64,000 nucleotides of DNA from positions 434,001 to 498,000 of the forward strand of contig NZ_VFPN01000001.1 in the NCBI RefSeq assembly GCF_006716695.1, given 5' to 3'. The notes under the pieces were generated by a model. It searched no databases, had not been told where the DNA came from, and was given only the letters and a program-made list of their open reading frames with translations. Origin of the DNA: Klugiella xanthotipulae (GTDB lineage: Bacteria; Actinomycetota; Actinomycetes; Actinomycetales; Microbacteriaceae). Made by a program: the position numbers and the translations under genes. Each line of letters begins with the position of its first letter. Positions within the stretch are counted from its first letter, which is position 1. Positions 32,131 to 41,284 of this stretch are shown here, piece after piece.

Positions 32131-32730
32131 GTGAACACCTACACCATTCCCAACGTCATCACCCAAAATGCCCGTGGCGAGCGCATCATGGATGTCTACT
32201 CCCACCTGCTCTCCGAACGGATCGTCTACCTGGGCACCGCCCTCGACGCCGGGGTGGCCAACACCCTCATCGCCCAATTGCTGCACCTTGACTCAGACCG
32301 CTCGGGCCGTGAGATCAACATGTACATCAACTGTGAGGGCGGCGACCTCACGGCGATGCTGGCCGTCTACGACACCATGTCGCACATCCAGTCCCCCGTC
32401 GCCACGACCTGTGTCGGTCAGGCCGTTGCGGCCGGTGCGGTCCTACTCTCGGGCGGCCACCCGGGCAGGCGGGCGGCACTCCCCCACGCACGGGTGGTCC
32501 TCCACCAGCCCGCGGCGCAGGGCAGGGGCACCATCCCCGACCTCATCCTGCAGGCGGATGAGGTCGTGCGGATGCGCGCCGAAGTCGAGTCCATCCTTGC
32601 CCACCACACCGGCCAAACGGTCGAGCGACTACGGGCAGATACCGACCGTGACCGCGTCTTTACGGCGCACGCAGCCCTCGGCTACGGCCTGGTTGACCAG
32701 GTGCTCGGAACGCGCGACGACACGCCGTAA
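32131..32730 (+). CDS. ClpP-like subunit lacking the catalytic serine
   Basis: 199 aa, overall very ClpP-like (RIVYLGTALDAGVANTLIAQ; NMYINCEGGDLTAMLAVYDT). At the active site the usual GQAASMGAVLL reads GQAVAAGAVLL: the nucleophile Ser is Ala. His (LPHARVVLHQPAA) and Asp (LRADTDRDRVF) remain. This resembles the plastid/cyanobacterial ClpR situation, where an inactive subunit helps to build the ring. Co-transcribed with the active clpP upstream. Confidence 0.85.
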   Translation: MNTYTIPNVITQNARGERIMDVYSHLLSERIVYLGTALDAGVANTLIAQLLHLDSDRSGREINMYINCEGGDLTAMLAVYDTMSHIQSPVATTCVGQAVAAGAVLLSGGHPGRRAALPHARVVLHQPAAQGRGTIPDLILQADEVVRMRAEVESILAHHTGQTVERLRADTDRDRVFTAHAALGYGLVDQVLGTRDDTP

Positions 32731-32756
32731 CCGGGCGCGGGCGGGCTCAGGCCAGG

Positions 32757-33158
32757 CTATGCGGCTACGAGCCAGACCCGGTTCTCCACGACCGTCCGAT
32801 CCAAATCGCGCCCCGCGGAGGCCGCTCCGCGCTCGTGGCCGGTCGAGCGCGACAGATCAACCACCTGAACGCGCCGCAGATCGTCCGACACCAGTGCGGT
32901 CAGGTCCACCAGGGACATCCCCAGCGCACCGACAATCGCGGCGATCATCTCGCTCGAGGGCTCCTTGCGGCCCCGCTCAATCTCGGAGAGGTACTGCGGT
33001 GAGATCCCGGCCCGCTCGGCCGTCTCGGCGAGCGTGAGGCGACGGTGGGTACGGATGAGCCGCAGCCGGTTTCCGAGCGCCTCCCGCCACAGCGGCTCAG
33101 GTCGGCGCTTCCCGGCCCGGGATAGTGCGGACGGGGAGGGGCGTGACACCGTAACCAT
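32757..33158 (-). CDS. XRE-family regulator, ClgR/PopR-like
   Basis: 133 aa. Helix-turn-helix LTLAETAERAGISPQYLSEI followed by ERGRKEPSSEMIAAI, the sequence typical of the actinobacterial ClgR/PopR activators of clp genes. The C-terminus ends WLVAA; in Streptomyces PopR a terminal Ala-Ala serves as a Clp degradation signal, so this regulator may be a substrate of the protease it controls. Convergent with the clpP pair. The regulatory target is inferred from position and family. Confidence 0.75.
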   Translation of the reverse strand: MVTVSRPSPSALSRAGKRRPEPLWREALGNRLRLIRTHRRLTLAETAERAGISPQYLSEIERGRKEPSSEMIAAIVGALGMSLVDLTALVSDDLRRVQVVDLSRSTGHERGAASAGRDLDRTVVENRVWLVAA

Positions 33159-33188
33159 GCCTCATCCTACCCACCGGGGAGGCGGAAC

Positions 33189-33223
33189 CTCCCGCCGTTC
33201 TGCCCTGGGCAGAACGGCGGGAG
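33189..33223 (-). terminator. Hairpin terminator of the LRR-protein gene
   Basis: CTCCCGCCGTTCTGCC pairs perfectly with GGCAGAACGGCGGGAG over a 3-base loop. It lies 10 bp past the stop of the minus-strand LRR gene and just upstream of the regulator gene start. No T tract, as is common in high-GC actinobacteria. Confidence 0.7.
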
Positions 33224-33232
33224 CGGGCATCC

Positions 33233-35110
33233 TCACACGCGCGGTTTCCGCGAACGCACCCGGGCACCCCCGGCCAGCACCAGCGTCACCCCGGCCAGAA
33301 GCGCCAGGGGGAGGCTGCCGCCGCCGGTGACCGCGAGCGTTGCCGCCGCCGCAGTACCCGATGCCGCGGGCGCGGGTCGGTTGGCGGACCCGCTCGGCGC
33401 GGCTGAGTTCTCTCCACCCGGGACCGATGGTGGGTCGATGCGGGGCGCGGCAGCCACGGGTGGCAGGATGACAATGCTCACCGCACCCCGCGACTCCACC
33501 CCGGCCACATCGAGCACGGCGACCAGTTCGTGATTCCCCGCAATATCGCCGGGAAGTGTTCCGTTGAGAGTGACGCTCCCATTGTTTTCCACGGTTCCGG
33601 TCGCCAGAATCTGCGGCGTGGAGTGCAGCTCAAAGGTGACCGTGGAGCCCGCGGGAAGACCCGTTGCGGCAACCGCAACATCCGTACCGGGAGAGACCTC
33701 TCCTCCCGTCACGATCTGCTTCCCCTCCGACCCATCGGTAAAGACCGGCTCAAATAAGTAGGGTACCGCCGAAGTCTCAGCGCCAGCCACACCGCTCAGG
33801 TCCGAATTCACGGCCGTCACGCGCAGCTGGTAGGTGCTTCCGTTGACGAGACCGCCGAGTGTCGCCGTCGTGCCGGGGGCCGGAATGCTCACCCGGGTCC
33901 AGTCATCGTCGTTCGTTTTGTACTCCAGCAGGTAGCTCGTGATGGCGGAACTCCCCACCTCGGGGGCGACCCAAGAGACGTCAATGGTTTCGTTCGAACC
34001 GGTGGCCCGCACACCGCCCGGTTCGCCGGGAGCCACCAGTACCCGCGGAACACCGAACGGCTGCACCACCGTGCCCGTAAAGGAAATGTAGGCCCCGGAG
34101 GGCACCTGCGGATAAGCCCCGAAGGTTGCCGTCACCTCGGTCAGGGAGTCGCTCAGGCCCGTCCAGTGGGCAGCACCGGCGGAGTAGGTTCCCGCGTTAC
34201 TCAGTTCGGACAACGCCACGGCGGAACCGTTGACGGTCGTCACCGGGGTAGGCACATCCAGGTTGGCGGCGAAGGGGGTCGATGGCAGCACCACGCGCTG
34301 ACCCGAGACAGAGATGGTACTCAGAGCAGTCATGGTCGAGAAGGCCGACACATCGGCAATTGCGTTGCCCTCGGCGTTGAGCGTTTGCAGGCCGGTCAGC
34401 GAGCCCAGCGGGGCAATATTTGACACCCCGTTCTCACTGATATTGAGGTATCGGAGGCTCTTCATCGCCGATAGCGGTGAGAGGTCGGTCACCGAGTCCT
34501 TGTTCAGGTAAAGCGTATTGAGGTAGGGCAGGGCGGCGAGCGGGCGGATATCGCTCAGCCCGGCGTTGCTGTCGAGAAAGGTGCGCCGCAGGTCAGTCAG
34601 CCGCTCGATACCCGCAATCGAGGTCACCCCCGAGTTACCCAGGTTAAGCCACTGCAACTCCCCCAGCTGATACACGGGGGAGAGGTCGTTCGCCGGCGTC
34701 TCGGAAAGCCCCAGCAACCAGATCGACGGCACTCCGGCCAGCGGGGTCAGGTCGGTGATCGGATTTTTGTCGAGCAGTACCTGTTCAAGCCCGCTCAGGT
34801 TCTCGATCCCGCTGAGCGAAACGATCCCCCTGTTCGCGCAGTTGAGGTTCTTAAGCCCGGCGAGCGTTGTCGGGGTCACGACCGTGGCGGGGGTGGTCCC
34901 CAGCGCCGTCGCCACGCACGCGGCGAGCTGTGGGTCGGCGAGAATATCCCCCAGCCTCTGATCGGCCGCGGCGGCTGGAGCCGCGGAAAAACCGAGGATC
35001 GGCGCGGCCACGAGGCTGGCAAGTACGAGCCCGCCCAGGCCCACCCTCCACGCTGCCCGACGACCGCCGCGTGCGGGCACGCGCGCGTGAATCTGCTCTG
35101 ATGAGTGCAC
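33233..35110 (-). CDS. Secreted leucine-rich-repeat protein with Fn3 domain and wall anchor
   Basis: 625 aa, GTG start at 35110 with AGGAAG upstream. Signal peptide at residues about 15-50 (LGGLVLASLVAAPILGFSAA). Internalin-type 22-residue leucine-rich repeats run from about 85 to 270 (LSGLEQVLLDKNPITDLTPL). A fibronectin-III domain lies around 345-430, an Ig-like domain follows, then a Ser/Ala/Pro linker and a C-terminal LAVTG-like motif, hydrophobic helix and basic tail (VRSRKPRV), so it is either sorted to the wall or kept in the membrane. Likely surface adhesion or binding. The N-terminal extension to 35230 is rejected. Confidence 0.85.
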   Translation of the reverse strand: MHSSEQIHARVPARGGRRAAWRVGLGGLVLASLVAAPILGFSAAPAAAADQRLGDILADPQLAACVATALGTTPATVVTPTTLAGLKNLNCANRGIVSLSGIENLSGLEQVLLDKNPITDLTPLAGVPSIWLLGLSETPANDLSPVYQLGELQWLNLGNSGVTSIAGIERLTDLRRTFLDSNAGLSDIRPLAALPYLNTLYLNKDSVTDLSPLSAMKSLRYLNISENGVSNIAPLGSLTGLQTLNAEGNAIADVSAFSTMTALSTISVSGQRVVLPSTPFAANLDVPTPVTTVNGSAVALSELSNAGTYSAGAAHWTGLSDSLTEVTATFGAYPQVPSGAYISFTGTVVQPFGVPRVLVAPGEPGGVRATGSNETIDVSWVAPEVGSSAITSYLLEYKTNDDDWTRVSIPAPGTTATLGGLVNGSTYQLRVTAVNSDLSGVAGAETSAVPYLFEPVFTDGSEGKQIVTGGEVSPGTDVAVAATGLPAGSTVTFELHSTPQILATGTVENNGSVTLNGTLPGDIAGNHELVAVLDVAGVESRGAVSIVILPPVAAAPRIDPPSVPGGENSAAPSGSANRPAPAASGTAAAATLAVTGGGSLPLALLAGVTLVLAGGARVRSRKPRV

Positions 35111-35419
35111 AATTCTTCCTAACAAGAGAGTGTGATGTGTGCACAGGGGTACTGGCAACCGCGATGGTAGAAGGTGGTTGTCCGACAGCATCTCCCTAAC
35201 AGGATGCTGTCCTACCAACCCACGCCGCAACGCAGCAGCGTGTTCAGTATCAGAAAGCCGACAGCGCGGGAACCATCCCGCACCACTCAGCTATTTCTCG
35301 ATGCCCCCAAGACATCTCCCCCATACGAAGTGCAAACATAATTCATCAATCGCCAAAGATGCAAGTATTCTTCCGCAACCACTCCCGGAGCGCTCCTGAA
35401 TTTCACTGCGGCCTCTCGT
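35111..35419. other. Intergenic region upstream of the LRR gene
   Basis: 309 bp. The LRR promoter should lie here. The only clear structure is an 8-bp inverted repeat ACAGCATC/GATGCTGT at 35185-35210. No gene found. Confidence 0.5.
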
Positions 35420-36799
35420 CTACACGGCGAAGCTCGCGCCCCGGTGTTCGACGGGTAGGCGACGACCCCGCCCATGTAGCTTCTCGCGAAGCGTCCCCTC
35501 AACGTACTCGGTCGGGTAGGCACCACGCTCCTGAAGCACCGGAATCACAAACTCAACAATGTCCTCAAACGTGCCGGGGGTAATGGCGTAGGCAAGGTTG
35601 AAGCCGTCCACATCGGCCTCCTCCGCCCACTCCTGTAACTGGTCGGCGATCTGCTCGCCGGACCCGACGATCGTGGGCCCCAACCCCCCAATCGCGCTGT
35701 GCTTACCGATATCGCCAACGGTCCACTCCGCGCCGTCGTCCTTGCCCTGCTGAAAATGTGACACGACCGACTGGATCGCGTTGCTCTGCACGTTACCCAC
35801 CGGCTCGTTGACGTCGTACTTCGAGAGGTCAATGCCCATCCAGCCCGACATAAACACGAGGGCACCCTCCTCACTCGAGTAGGACAGGTACTCCTCATAC
35901 TTCGCCCGAGCCAGCTCGGGTGTGGCATCGGTAATCACGGTCATCAGCGTGTAGATCCGCGCGGAGTTCCGGTCCCGTCCGGCACGTTCGAGAGCGTCTC
36001 GGATGCTGGCCACCGACTTCTTAAGCGATTCCTTCGTAGGGGCCGCAACAAAGATTGCCTCGGCGTTTTCGGCGGCAAAGGTTACCCCCCGGGGCGAGGT
36101 GCCCGCCTGATAAATCACGGGTGTCCGCTGCGGAGAGGGCTCAGAGATATGGATACCCGGTACCGTAAAGAACGTGCCCTTGTGGTTGATGCCGTGCACC
36201 TTGGCCGGGTCGGTAAACACGCCGTTCTCGCGGTCCACCAGAACCGCGTCATCCTCCCAGGAGCCCTCCCACAGCTTGTAGAGCACCTCAAGGTACTCAT
36301 CGGCGTGGGCGTACCGCTCGTCGTGCGCCATCTGATCGTCGTGCCCCATGTTACGGGCGGCCGACGGCAGGTATCCCGTCACCACATTCCACCCGACGCG
36401 TCCCTTCGTCAGGTGGTCGAGCGTTGTCATGCGGCGGGCGAAGGGATACGGATGCTCGTACGCGGTCCCGGCCGTCACGCCAAAGCCGAGATGCTCCGTC
36501 ACCGCAGCCATCGCCGATACGAGCATCAGTGGGTCGCCCACCGGCACCTGCGCCCCGTGGCGAATCGGCGCTTCGTTGCTCCCCTCATACACGTCGTAGG
36601 TACCGAGCACATCGGCGATGAAAATGCCGTCGAAGCGCCCCCTCTCCAGCAGCCGGGCGAGCTCCGTCCAGTAACTCAGCTCGTTGTAGCGCCGAGACTG
36701 ATCCAACGGATGCCGCCACATACCCGATGACTGGTGGGCAACACAGTTCATATCGAAAGCGTTAAAACGAATCTCGCGGGGCAGGTTCAACTCGGACAT
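35420..36799 (-). CDS. FMN-dependent monooxygenase, NtaA/SnaA/DszA family
   Basis: 459 aa, usual length of the flavin-utilising long-chain class. Luciferase-like barrel that uses reduced FMN from a separate reductase to oxidise small nitrogen or sulfur compounds. Family motifs are IRFNAFDMNCVAHQSSGMWR, TLDHLTKGRVGWNVVTGYL, NHKGTFFTVPGIH and VIYQAGTSPRG. Substrate unknown; the absence of adjacent sulfonate or transporter genes gives no hint. Confidence 0.88.
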   Translation of the reverse strand: MSELNLPREIRFNAFDMNCVAHQSSGMWRHPLDQSRRYNELSYWTELARLLERGRFDGIFIADVLGTYDVYEGSNEAPIRHGAQVPVGDPLMLVSAMAAVTEHLGFGVTAGTAYEHPYPFARRMTTLDHLTKGRVGWNVVTGYLPSAARNMGHDDQMAHDERYAHADEYLEVLYKLWEGSWEDDAVLVDRENGVFTDPAKVHGINHKGTFFTVPGIHISEPSPQRTPVIYQAGTSPRGVTFAAENAEAIFVAAPTKESLKKSVASIRDALERAGRDRNSARIYTLMTVITDATPELARAKYEEYLSYSSEEGALVFMSGWMGIDLSKYDVNEPVGNVQSNAIQSVVSHFQQGKDDGAEWTVGDIGKHSAIGGLGPTIVGSGEQIADQLQEWAEEADVDGFNLAYAITPGTFEDIVEFVIPVLQERGAYPTEYVEGTLREKLHGRGRRLPVEHRGASFAV

Positions 36800-36906
36800 C
36801 TGCGGAGGCCTTTCTCAGCGGGCGTTCATGGGGCGATAGCCGCAATCCTGCTCCCCGTCGGCCGCATTCATCAAACCGGTCGGCAACATAGCGTCATGAG
36901 GCCGCA

Positions 36907-37542
36907 CTAACCTTCCCGGTCACGGAGCGACATATCGCCCACACCGGGCACCTCGTCGAGGAACTCGTAGCGTTGCCGCACCACCCCACGGGGCGAGCTG
37001 ACGACTGGTTCGATGAGTCTGAGGCTCGTTGGCGCAACCCCCGTGGCGAAGATTTTCTTTCCCGAGCCGAGGAGAATCGGGTGCACCCACAGGGTGAGCC
37101 GGTCGCAGAGCCGCTCGGCGAACAGAGTCTGCACAAAGTCAAGGCTGCCGATCACGTGGATGTGCTCGTGGCGGTCGCGCAGCCCGCGGACGGCGGCGAC
37201 AACATCCCCCCTGAGCAGCGTGGAGTTGGCCCAGTCGAGGGTCAGCGCCTGCCGTGAGGCAACATACTTTGGGAGGCGGTTGAATAGCCGGGCAATGCCG
37301 CCGTCGTCGCCGTTCTCAACGTGTGGCCAGTAGGAGGCGAAGGTCTCGTAGGTTCGACGGCCCAGTAGCAACGCATCCATCCCAGCCATCCCAGCACCGA
37401 CCTGCTCACCAACGACATCATCAATGAGCGGGGCCTGCCAGCCGCCAAACCTGAACCCGCCCTCGGTATCTTCTTCGGGACCGCCGGGGGCCTGAGCAAC
37501 ACCGTCAAGCGTGGTAAAGAGGTCAATGTGGATGAATCCCAT
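36907..37542 (-). CDS. Dihydrofolate-reductase-like (RibD C-terminal) protein
   Basis: 211 aa from the ATG at 37542, which gives the normal MGFIHIDLFTTLDGV start. NADPH-binding DHFR-like fold: LLLGRRTYETFASYW, then IHVIGSLDFVQTLFAERLCD and PILLGSGKKIFATG. Members are general reductases of the YyaP/YwjB group; this one cannot be linked to folate or riboflavin synthesis here. The longer open frame to 37659 is not conserved. Confidence 0.85.
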   Translation of the reverse strand: MGFIHIDLFTTLDGVAQAPGGPEEDTEGGFRFGGWQAPLIDDVVGEQVGAGMAGMDALLLGRRTYETFASYWPHVENGDDGGIARLFNRLPKYVASRQALTLDWANSTLLRGDVVAAVRGLRDRHEHIHVIGSLDFVQTLFAERLCDRLTLWVHPILLGSGKKIFATGVAPTSLRLIEPVVSSPRGVVRQRYEFLDEVPGVGDMSLRDREG

Positions 37543-37680
37543 ACTCTGCTCCGTCCGGTTCACCGTCACCCAGCGACGGGGTGCTTCGAGAGTGCCACAC
37601 GAGCCCACCGACCGCAACCGGCAGCAAGAACTCCGCACGCGGCCAGGCCCCCGGTGCACCGATGCGAGACTCGACCCGGC

Positions 37681-38787
37681 TCACAACGGCGAGTGGTCGG
37701 CGGGCGGTGCTGCCACCGGGAGGCGCACCTCGATGCGGAGCCCCCCATCCGTGCGGGGTGTCAGGCTCAGAGTTCCCTCGTGTGCCCGGGTGATGCTGGC
37801 GACGATCGCCAGGCCGAGACCAACCCCCGCATGGTCGTTATGAATTCTTTCGGTGCCCCGCAGGAACGGTTCAGTGAGCGTGGAGACCAGCTCCGGGCTG
37901 AGCCTCTCACCGGTATTTTCAACGGCGAGCCTGACGACCCCCGGGGTAGCCGCAGTGCTGATCCACACGGTACCCTCCGCGGGGAGGTTGTGGACAATCG
38001 CGTTGTGCACAAGGTTTGTGGTCAGTTGCAGCAGGAGCACCGGTGATCCCAGCACCGGGGCGATATCACCGGAGACCTCAATCGTGAGGCCACGCTTCTC
38101 CGCGAGCGGAAGGAGCATCTCGACGGCTTCTTCCGCCAGGAGGGACAGGTCAATATTCTCCCGGGTGAAGGACCGTTGGTCGGCGCGGCTGAGCAGGAGG
38201 AGCGCCTCGGTGAGCTCGATTGCCCGGGTATTGACAGTGTGTAGACGTTCGAGGAGTTCAGCGGTGTTGTGATCGGGATCGTTGCGGGCAACGTCGAGAA
38301 GCGCCCGGGTGGTCGCGAGCGGGGTGCGCAGATCGTGGGAGGCGTTGGCCGCAAACCGCTGCTGCTCTGCAACGTGCGCTTCGAGCCGTGCGAGCATGGT
38401 GTCGAAGGCATCGGCAAGCTCACGGAACTCGTCGGCACGGCCGGGTAGCTGGATACGGTGAGAGAGCGACCCCGTCGCTGCTATGCGGGTGGCGTGGGTG
38501 ATTCGGGCCAGGGGGGCGAGCATCCGACCGGCAAGAATCCAGCCACCCACCAGACCAAACATCAGCAGGAAGACCAAGGCCATGGCGGCATTCGGTACGA
38601 AAGCGCGCTCGAGATCTGAGCGATTAGGAATGAACCCCACCGACACCTGAGACATATCGTGGTCGGGCACATAGCGCAGCAGGAACACCCACACCACAAC
38701 CAGAAGTAGGGCACCAGACAGCATGATAAAGCCCGCATAGCTGAGGGTGAGTTTAAGACGAACGCTCACACCGGGTGGCCTACCCAC
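37681..38787 (-). CDS. Sensor histidine kinase (VanS-like position)
   Basis: 368 aa. Two membrane helices flank a short extracytoplasmic loop of about 35 residues (VPDHDMSQVSVGFIPNRSDL), followed by HAMP, the H-box NASHDLRTPLATTRALLD and the ATPase N and G boxes (TNLVHNAIVHN; HAGVGLGLAIVAS). GTG start at 38787 chosen because GGAGAAGG lies just upstream; it overlaps the response-regulator stop by 8 bp. Short sensor loops are typical of envelope-damage sensors. Neighbouring vanY- and vanZ-like genes suggest a cell-wall antibiotic signal. Confidence 0.85.
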   Translation of the reverse strand: MGRPPGVSVRLKLTLSYAGFIMLSGALLLVVVWVFLLRYVPDHDMSQVSVGFIPNRSDLERAFVPNAAMALVFLLMFGLVGGWILAGRMLAPLARITHATRIAATGSLSHRIQLPGRADEFRELADAFDTMLARLEAHVAEQQRFAANASHDLRTPLATTRALLDVARNDPDHNTAELLERLHTVNTRAIELTEALLLLSRADQRSFTRENIDLSLLAEEAVEMLLPLAEKRGLTIEVSGDIAPVLGSPVLLLQLTTNLVHNAIVHNLPAEGTVWISTAATPGVVRLAVENTGERLSPELVSTLTEPFLRGTERIHNDHAGVGLGLAIVASITRAHEGTLSLTPRTDGGLRIEVRLPVAAPPADHSPL

Positions 38788-39475
38788 GGCCTTCTCCCGC
38801 GCCTGGCATACCGAGGGTGGGATCAATCCGATAGCCAACGCCGGGAACGGTAACAATCAGCCAGGGTTCGCCGAGTCGCTTGCGCAGCGCAGAGACGGTG
38901 ATTCGAACCGCGTTGGTGAAGGGGTCTGCGTTCTCATCCCACGCCCGTTCGAGGAGTTCTTCGGCACTGATCACCCCACCCTCGGCGGCGACCAGCACCT
39001 CAAGCACGGCAAACTGCTTCCGGGTAAGCGGCACGTAGCGGTCATCACGGTACACTTCACGGCGAAAGGGGTCCAGCCGCAGGCCAGCGAGTTCACGTAC
39101 CGGCGGCCTGTTGTGGGCGCGCCTGCGGTCGAGCGCACGGAGCCGGAGCACGAGTTCCCGGAACTCGAACGGTTTGGTGAGGTAGTCGTCTGCGCCGAGC
39201 TCGAACCCGGAGGCTTTGTCGTCGAGCCGGTCGGCGGCGGTGAGCATCAGAATGGGCATCCCACTGCCGGAGGCGACGATGCGCCGGGCGATCTCATCAC
39301 CCGAGGGTCCGGGGATATCACGGTCGAGAACGGCGATGTCGTAGGTGTTGATGGCCAACAGCTCCAGGGCGGTGTCGCCGTCCCCCGCGACATCTGCCGC
39401 AATCGCTTCGAGGCGCAGTCCGTCACGGATGGCCTCCGCCAGATAGGGCTCATCCTCAACAATCAATACACGCAC
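38780..39475 (-). CDS. OmpR-family response regulator
   Basis: 231 aa, GTG start. Receiver domain with the phospho-acceptor Asp in DIAVLDRDIPGPSGDE, Lys in ADDYLTKPFEF, and a winged-helix DNA-binding domain (LTRKQFAVLEVLVAAEGGVI; VRITVSALRKRLG). First gene of the pair with the histidine kinase. Divergent from the carboxypeptidase gene at 39562 with an 86-bp gap, so it probably controls vanY-vanZ. Confidence 0.88.
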   Translation of the reverse strand: MRVLIVEDEPYLAEAIRDGLRLEAIAADVAGDGDTALELLAINTYDIAVLDRDIPGPSGDEIARRIVASGSGMPILMLTAADRLDDKASGFELGADDYLTKPFEFRELVLRLRALDRRRAHNRPPVRELAGLRLDPFRREVYRDDRYVPLTRKQFAVLEVLVAAEGGVISAEELLERAWDENADPFTNAVRITVSALRKRLGEPWLIVTVPGVGYRIDPTLGMPGAGEGRG

Positions 39476-39561
39476 GCGCCCATCTTACGATCCGCCACCT
39501 ATCGTGGGCATATGCTGATCCGCATACGCTCCGGCAACACGGGACCGCGTTAACTGGGCAG

Positions 39562-40251
39562 ATGCCCCACACCACACCACCACAAGCGGCACCCCACCGC
39601 CCCCGACCGGCTGTTCTCGTCGCCGGGGCAATCGCCCTGGCTGCGGCCACAACGGTCGCGCTCCTCGGCAACCTCTCTGCGGCGGCCTCCTCGCTTTTTC
39701 TGACCCCCGTCGGAGCGGGGACAGCTCAGCCGGCCGGCGAGCAGCTGCTGGACTCTGCACCGCTTCTTGACGCTCCGAGCGGCGACCAGCACCGTGCGCT
39801 CGGAGCGGACGGCGAGGTCGTTGACGGGGTGACCGATCTGAACAGTGAGGTCCCCGCGGTGGCCAACCTTGACGGTGACCTACGTGATGCCCTCCGCCGG
39901 GCAGCAATCGACGCCGACGCGGAGGGGGTCACCTTCGTGATCAACAGCGGTTGGCGCTCACCCGAGTATCAGGATCAGTTGCTGGACGAAGCCGTCGCGG
40001 AGTACGGCTCGGCCGAGGCGGCCGCCGCGTGGGTGGCCACGGCGGACACATCCCCCCATGTGCGGGGGGACGCCGTGGATGTGGGGCACGGGGACGCCAC
40101 AGCCTGGCTCTCCACACACGGTGCCGACTACGGCCTGTGCCAGATTTACGAAAACGAACCCTGGCATTACGAACGGCGACCCGAGGCCGTTGACCACGGA
40201 TGCCCGGCCATGTATGCCGACCCCACACACGATCCCAGGATGCACCAGTGA
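39562..40251 (+). CDS. vanY: D-Ala-D-Ala carboxypeptidase, VanY/DdcY-like
   Basis: 229 aa. One N-terminal hydrophobic segment (residues 18-38, AVLVAGAIALAAATTVALLG), then a periplasmic-type zinc peptidase. The family motifs are SGWRSPEYQDQL, SPHVRGDAVDVG (His and Asp ligands) and NEPWHYE (His ligand). It trims terminal D-Ala from peptidoglycan precursors. Its stop overlaps the VanZ gene start (GTGA). Substrate preference (D-Ala or D-Lac) cannot be read from sequence. Confidence 0.85.
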   Translation: MPHTTPPQAAPHRPRPAVLVAGAIALAAATTVALLGNLSAAASSLFLTPVGAGTAQPAGEQLLDSAPLLDAPSGDQHRALGADGEVVDGVTDLNSEVPAVANLDGDLRDALRRAAIDADAEGVTFVINSGWRSPEYQDQLLDEAVAEYGSAEAAAAWVATADTSPHVRGDAVDVGHGDATAWLSTHGADYGLCQIYENEPWHYERRPEAVDHGCPAMYADPTHDPRMHQ

Positions 40252-41207
40252 CCAGCTCAGCCGACCCATCCCTGCCCCTCCCCCACACAGGAAGCATCTC
40301 CGATATGAGTAGGGTCACCACCCACCCGACCACGCAGAACACCGTGACAGCCCCCGCGCGCGAACGGAACAGGGCCGTCCTGGCCGTTCTGTGCGCGATC
40401 TATCTCGGGACGATCGTCTGGATCGTGCTGTGGAAGCTTGAGACCCCGTGGGCCGGTGACGAGACGAGGCGCATCATCAAACTCGTTCCGTTTGTGCCGA
40501 GCGGCGGTGCCGGTGCCAGCGCGCCCCTCGAGGTGCTGGCGAACCTTCTACTCTTCATCCCCTTCGGCGTATACCTTGGTCTCCTCGCACGGTCGTGGTC
40601 GGTGTGGAGGATCGCGAGCGTGGTCGCCGGGTGGAGCCTCGCCCTTGAGGTCGCCGAGTATGTCCTGGCCGTTGGCAGTTCCGATATCACCGACGTCATC
40701 GTGAACACCGCCGGGGGCTTGGTCGGGCTGGGCCTGCTCGCCCTCGTCCGCTTCGAGCTTCAGGGCCAGACCACCGCCGTGATGACCCGGGTCTGCGCCA
40801 TCGGGACGGTACTCGTCCTGACCGCGGCCGGGCTTTTCATCATTGCCTCGCCGCCGCACTACGGCCCGCCCATGAACGGAGACCCTGGTCTCTCCACACT
40901 CCGTTCCCGAGGGGCGTGCGGGGACGCCATAGGAGTAATTCGGCTCGGCTCGGGGGCGTTTGAGAGCGGCATCGACGTCGTCCTGACCCTGCCCAGCTTT
41001 ACCTTCGCGCAGCGTCTGGTCCTTTTTCTGGGTTACGGGGTCGGCGGCACCCAGGTCCTGCGTGCACTGCGTAGGCTCTACCTCGACCCCCACCTCGATA
41101 AGAAGTATCCGCTGTCACGACCTGGGACGTCACGACGAGCCACGTCACACCGTGCACGCGCGGAACAGCCGCAGACGAGCCAACAACAGGATGAGCTGGC
41201 CTCCTGA
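40248..41207 (+). CDS. vanZ: VanZ-family membrane protein
   Basis: 319 aa, GTG start overlapping the vanY stop, preceded by CAGGATG. VanZ core: TIVWIVLWKLETPW, IKLVPFVPS, then ANLLLFIPFGVYLGLL and SSDITDVIVNTAGGLVG. Five or more hydrophobic segments. VanZ proteins give low-level teicoplanin or lipoglycopeptide resistance in some hosts; in many actinobacteria they occur without other van genes. C-terminal 50 residues are charged. Confidence 0.85.
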   Translation: MTSSADPSLPLPHTGSISDMSRVTTHPTTQNTVTAPARERNRAVLAVLCAIYLGTIVWIVLWKLETPWAGDETRRIIKLVPFVPSGGAGASAPLEVLANLLLFIPFGVYLGLLARSWSVWRIASVVAGWSLALEVAEYVLAVGSSDITDVIVNTAGGLVGLGLLALVRFELQGQTTAVMTRVCAIGTVLVLTAAGLFIIASPPHYGPPMNGDPGLSTLRSRGACGDAIGVIRLGSGAFESGIDVVLTLPSFTFAQRLVLFLGYGVGGTQVLRALRRLYLDPHLDKKYPLSRPGTSRRATSHRARAEQPQTSQQQDELAS

Positions 41208-41284
41208 GCAGATCGGCGAGCGTCACAGAAATAACTGGGGCCTGCCGAGAACCGGGCATAGCTCGCTAAGAAACTAGACCACTG

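Noticed and set aside
31560-33037. Long Ser/Pro/Arg-rich frames over the clpP pair
   Set aside because: Shifted frames of the two clpP genes; no domain, no start signal.
36800-36906. Search for a sulfur-starvation operator near the FMN monooxygenase
   Set aside because: No clear palindrome or known motif was found in the 107-bp gap.
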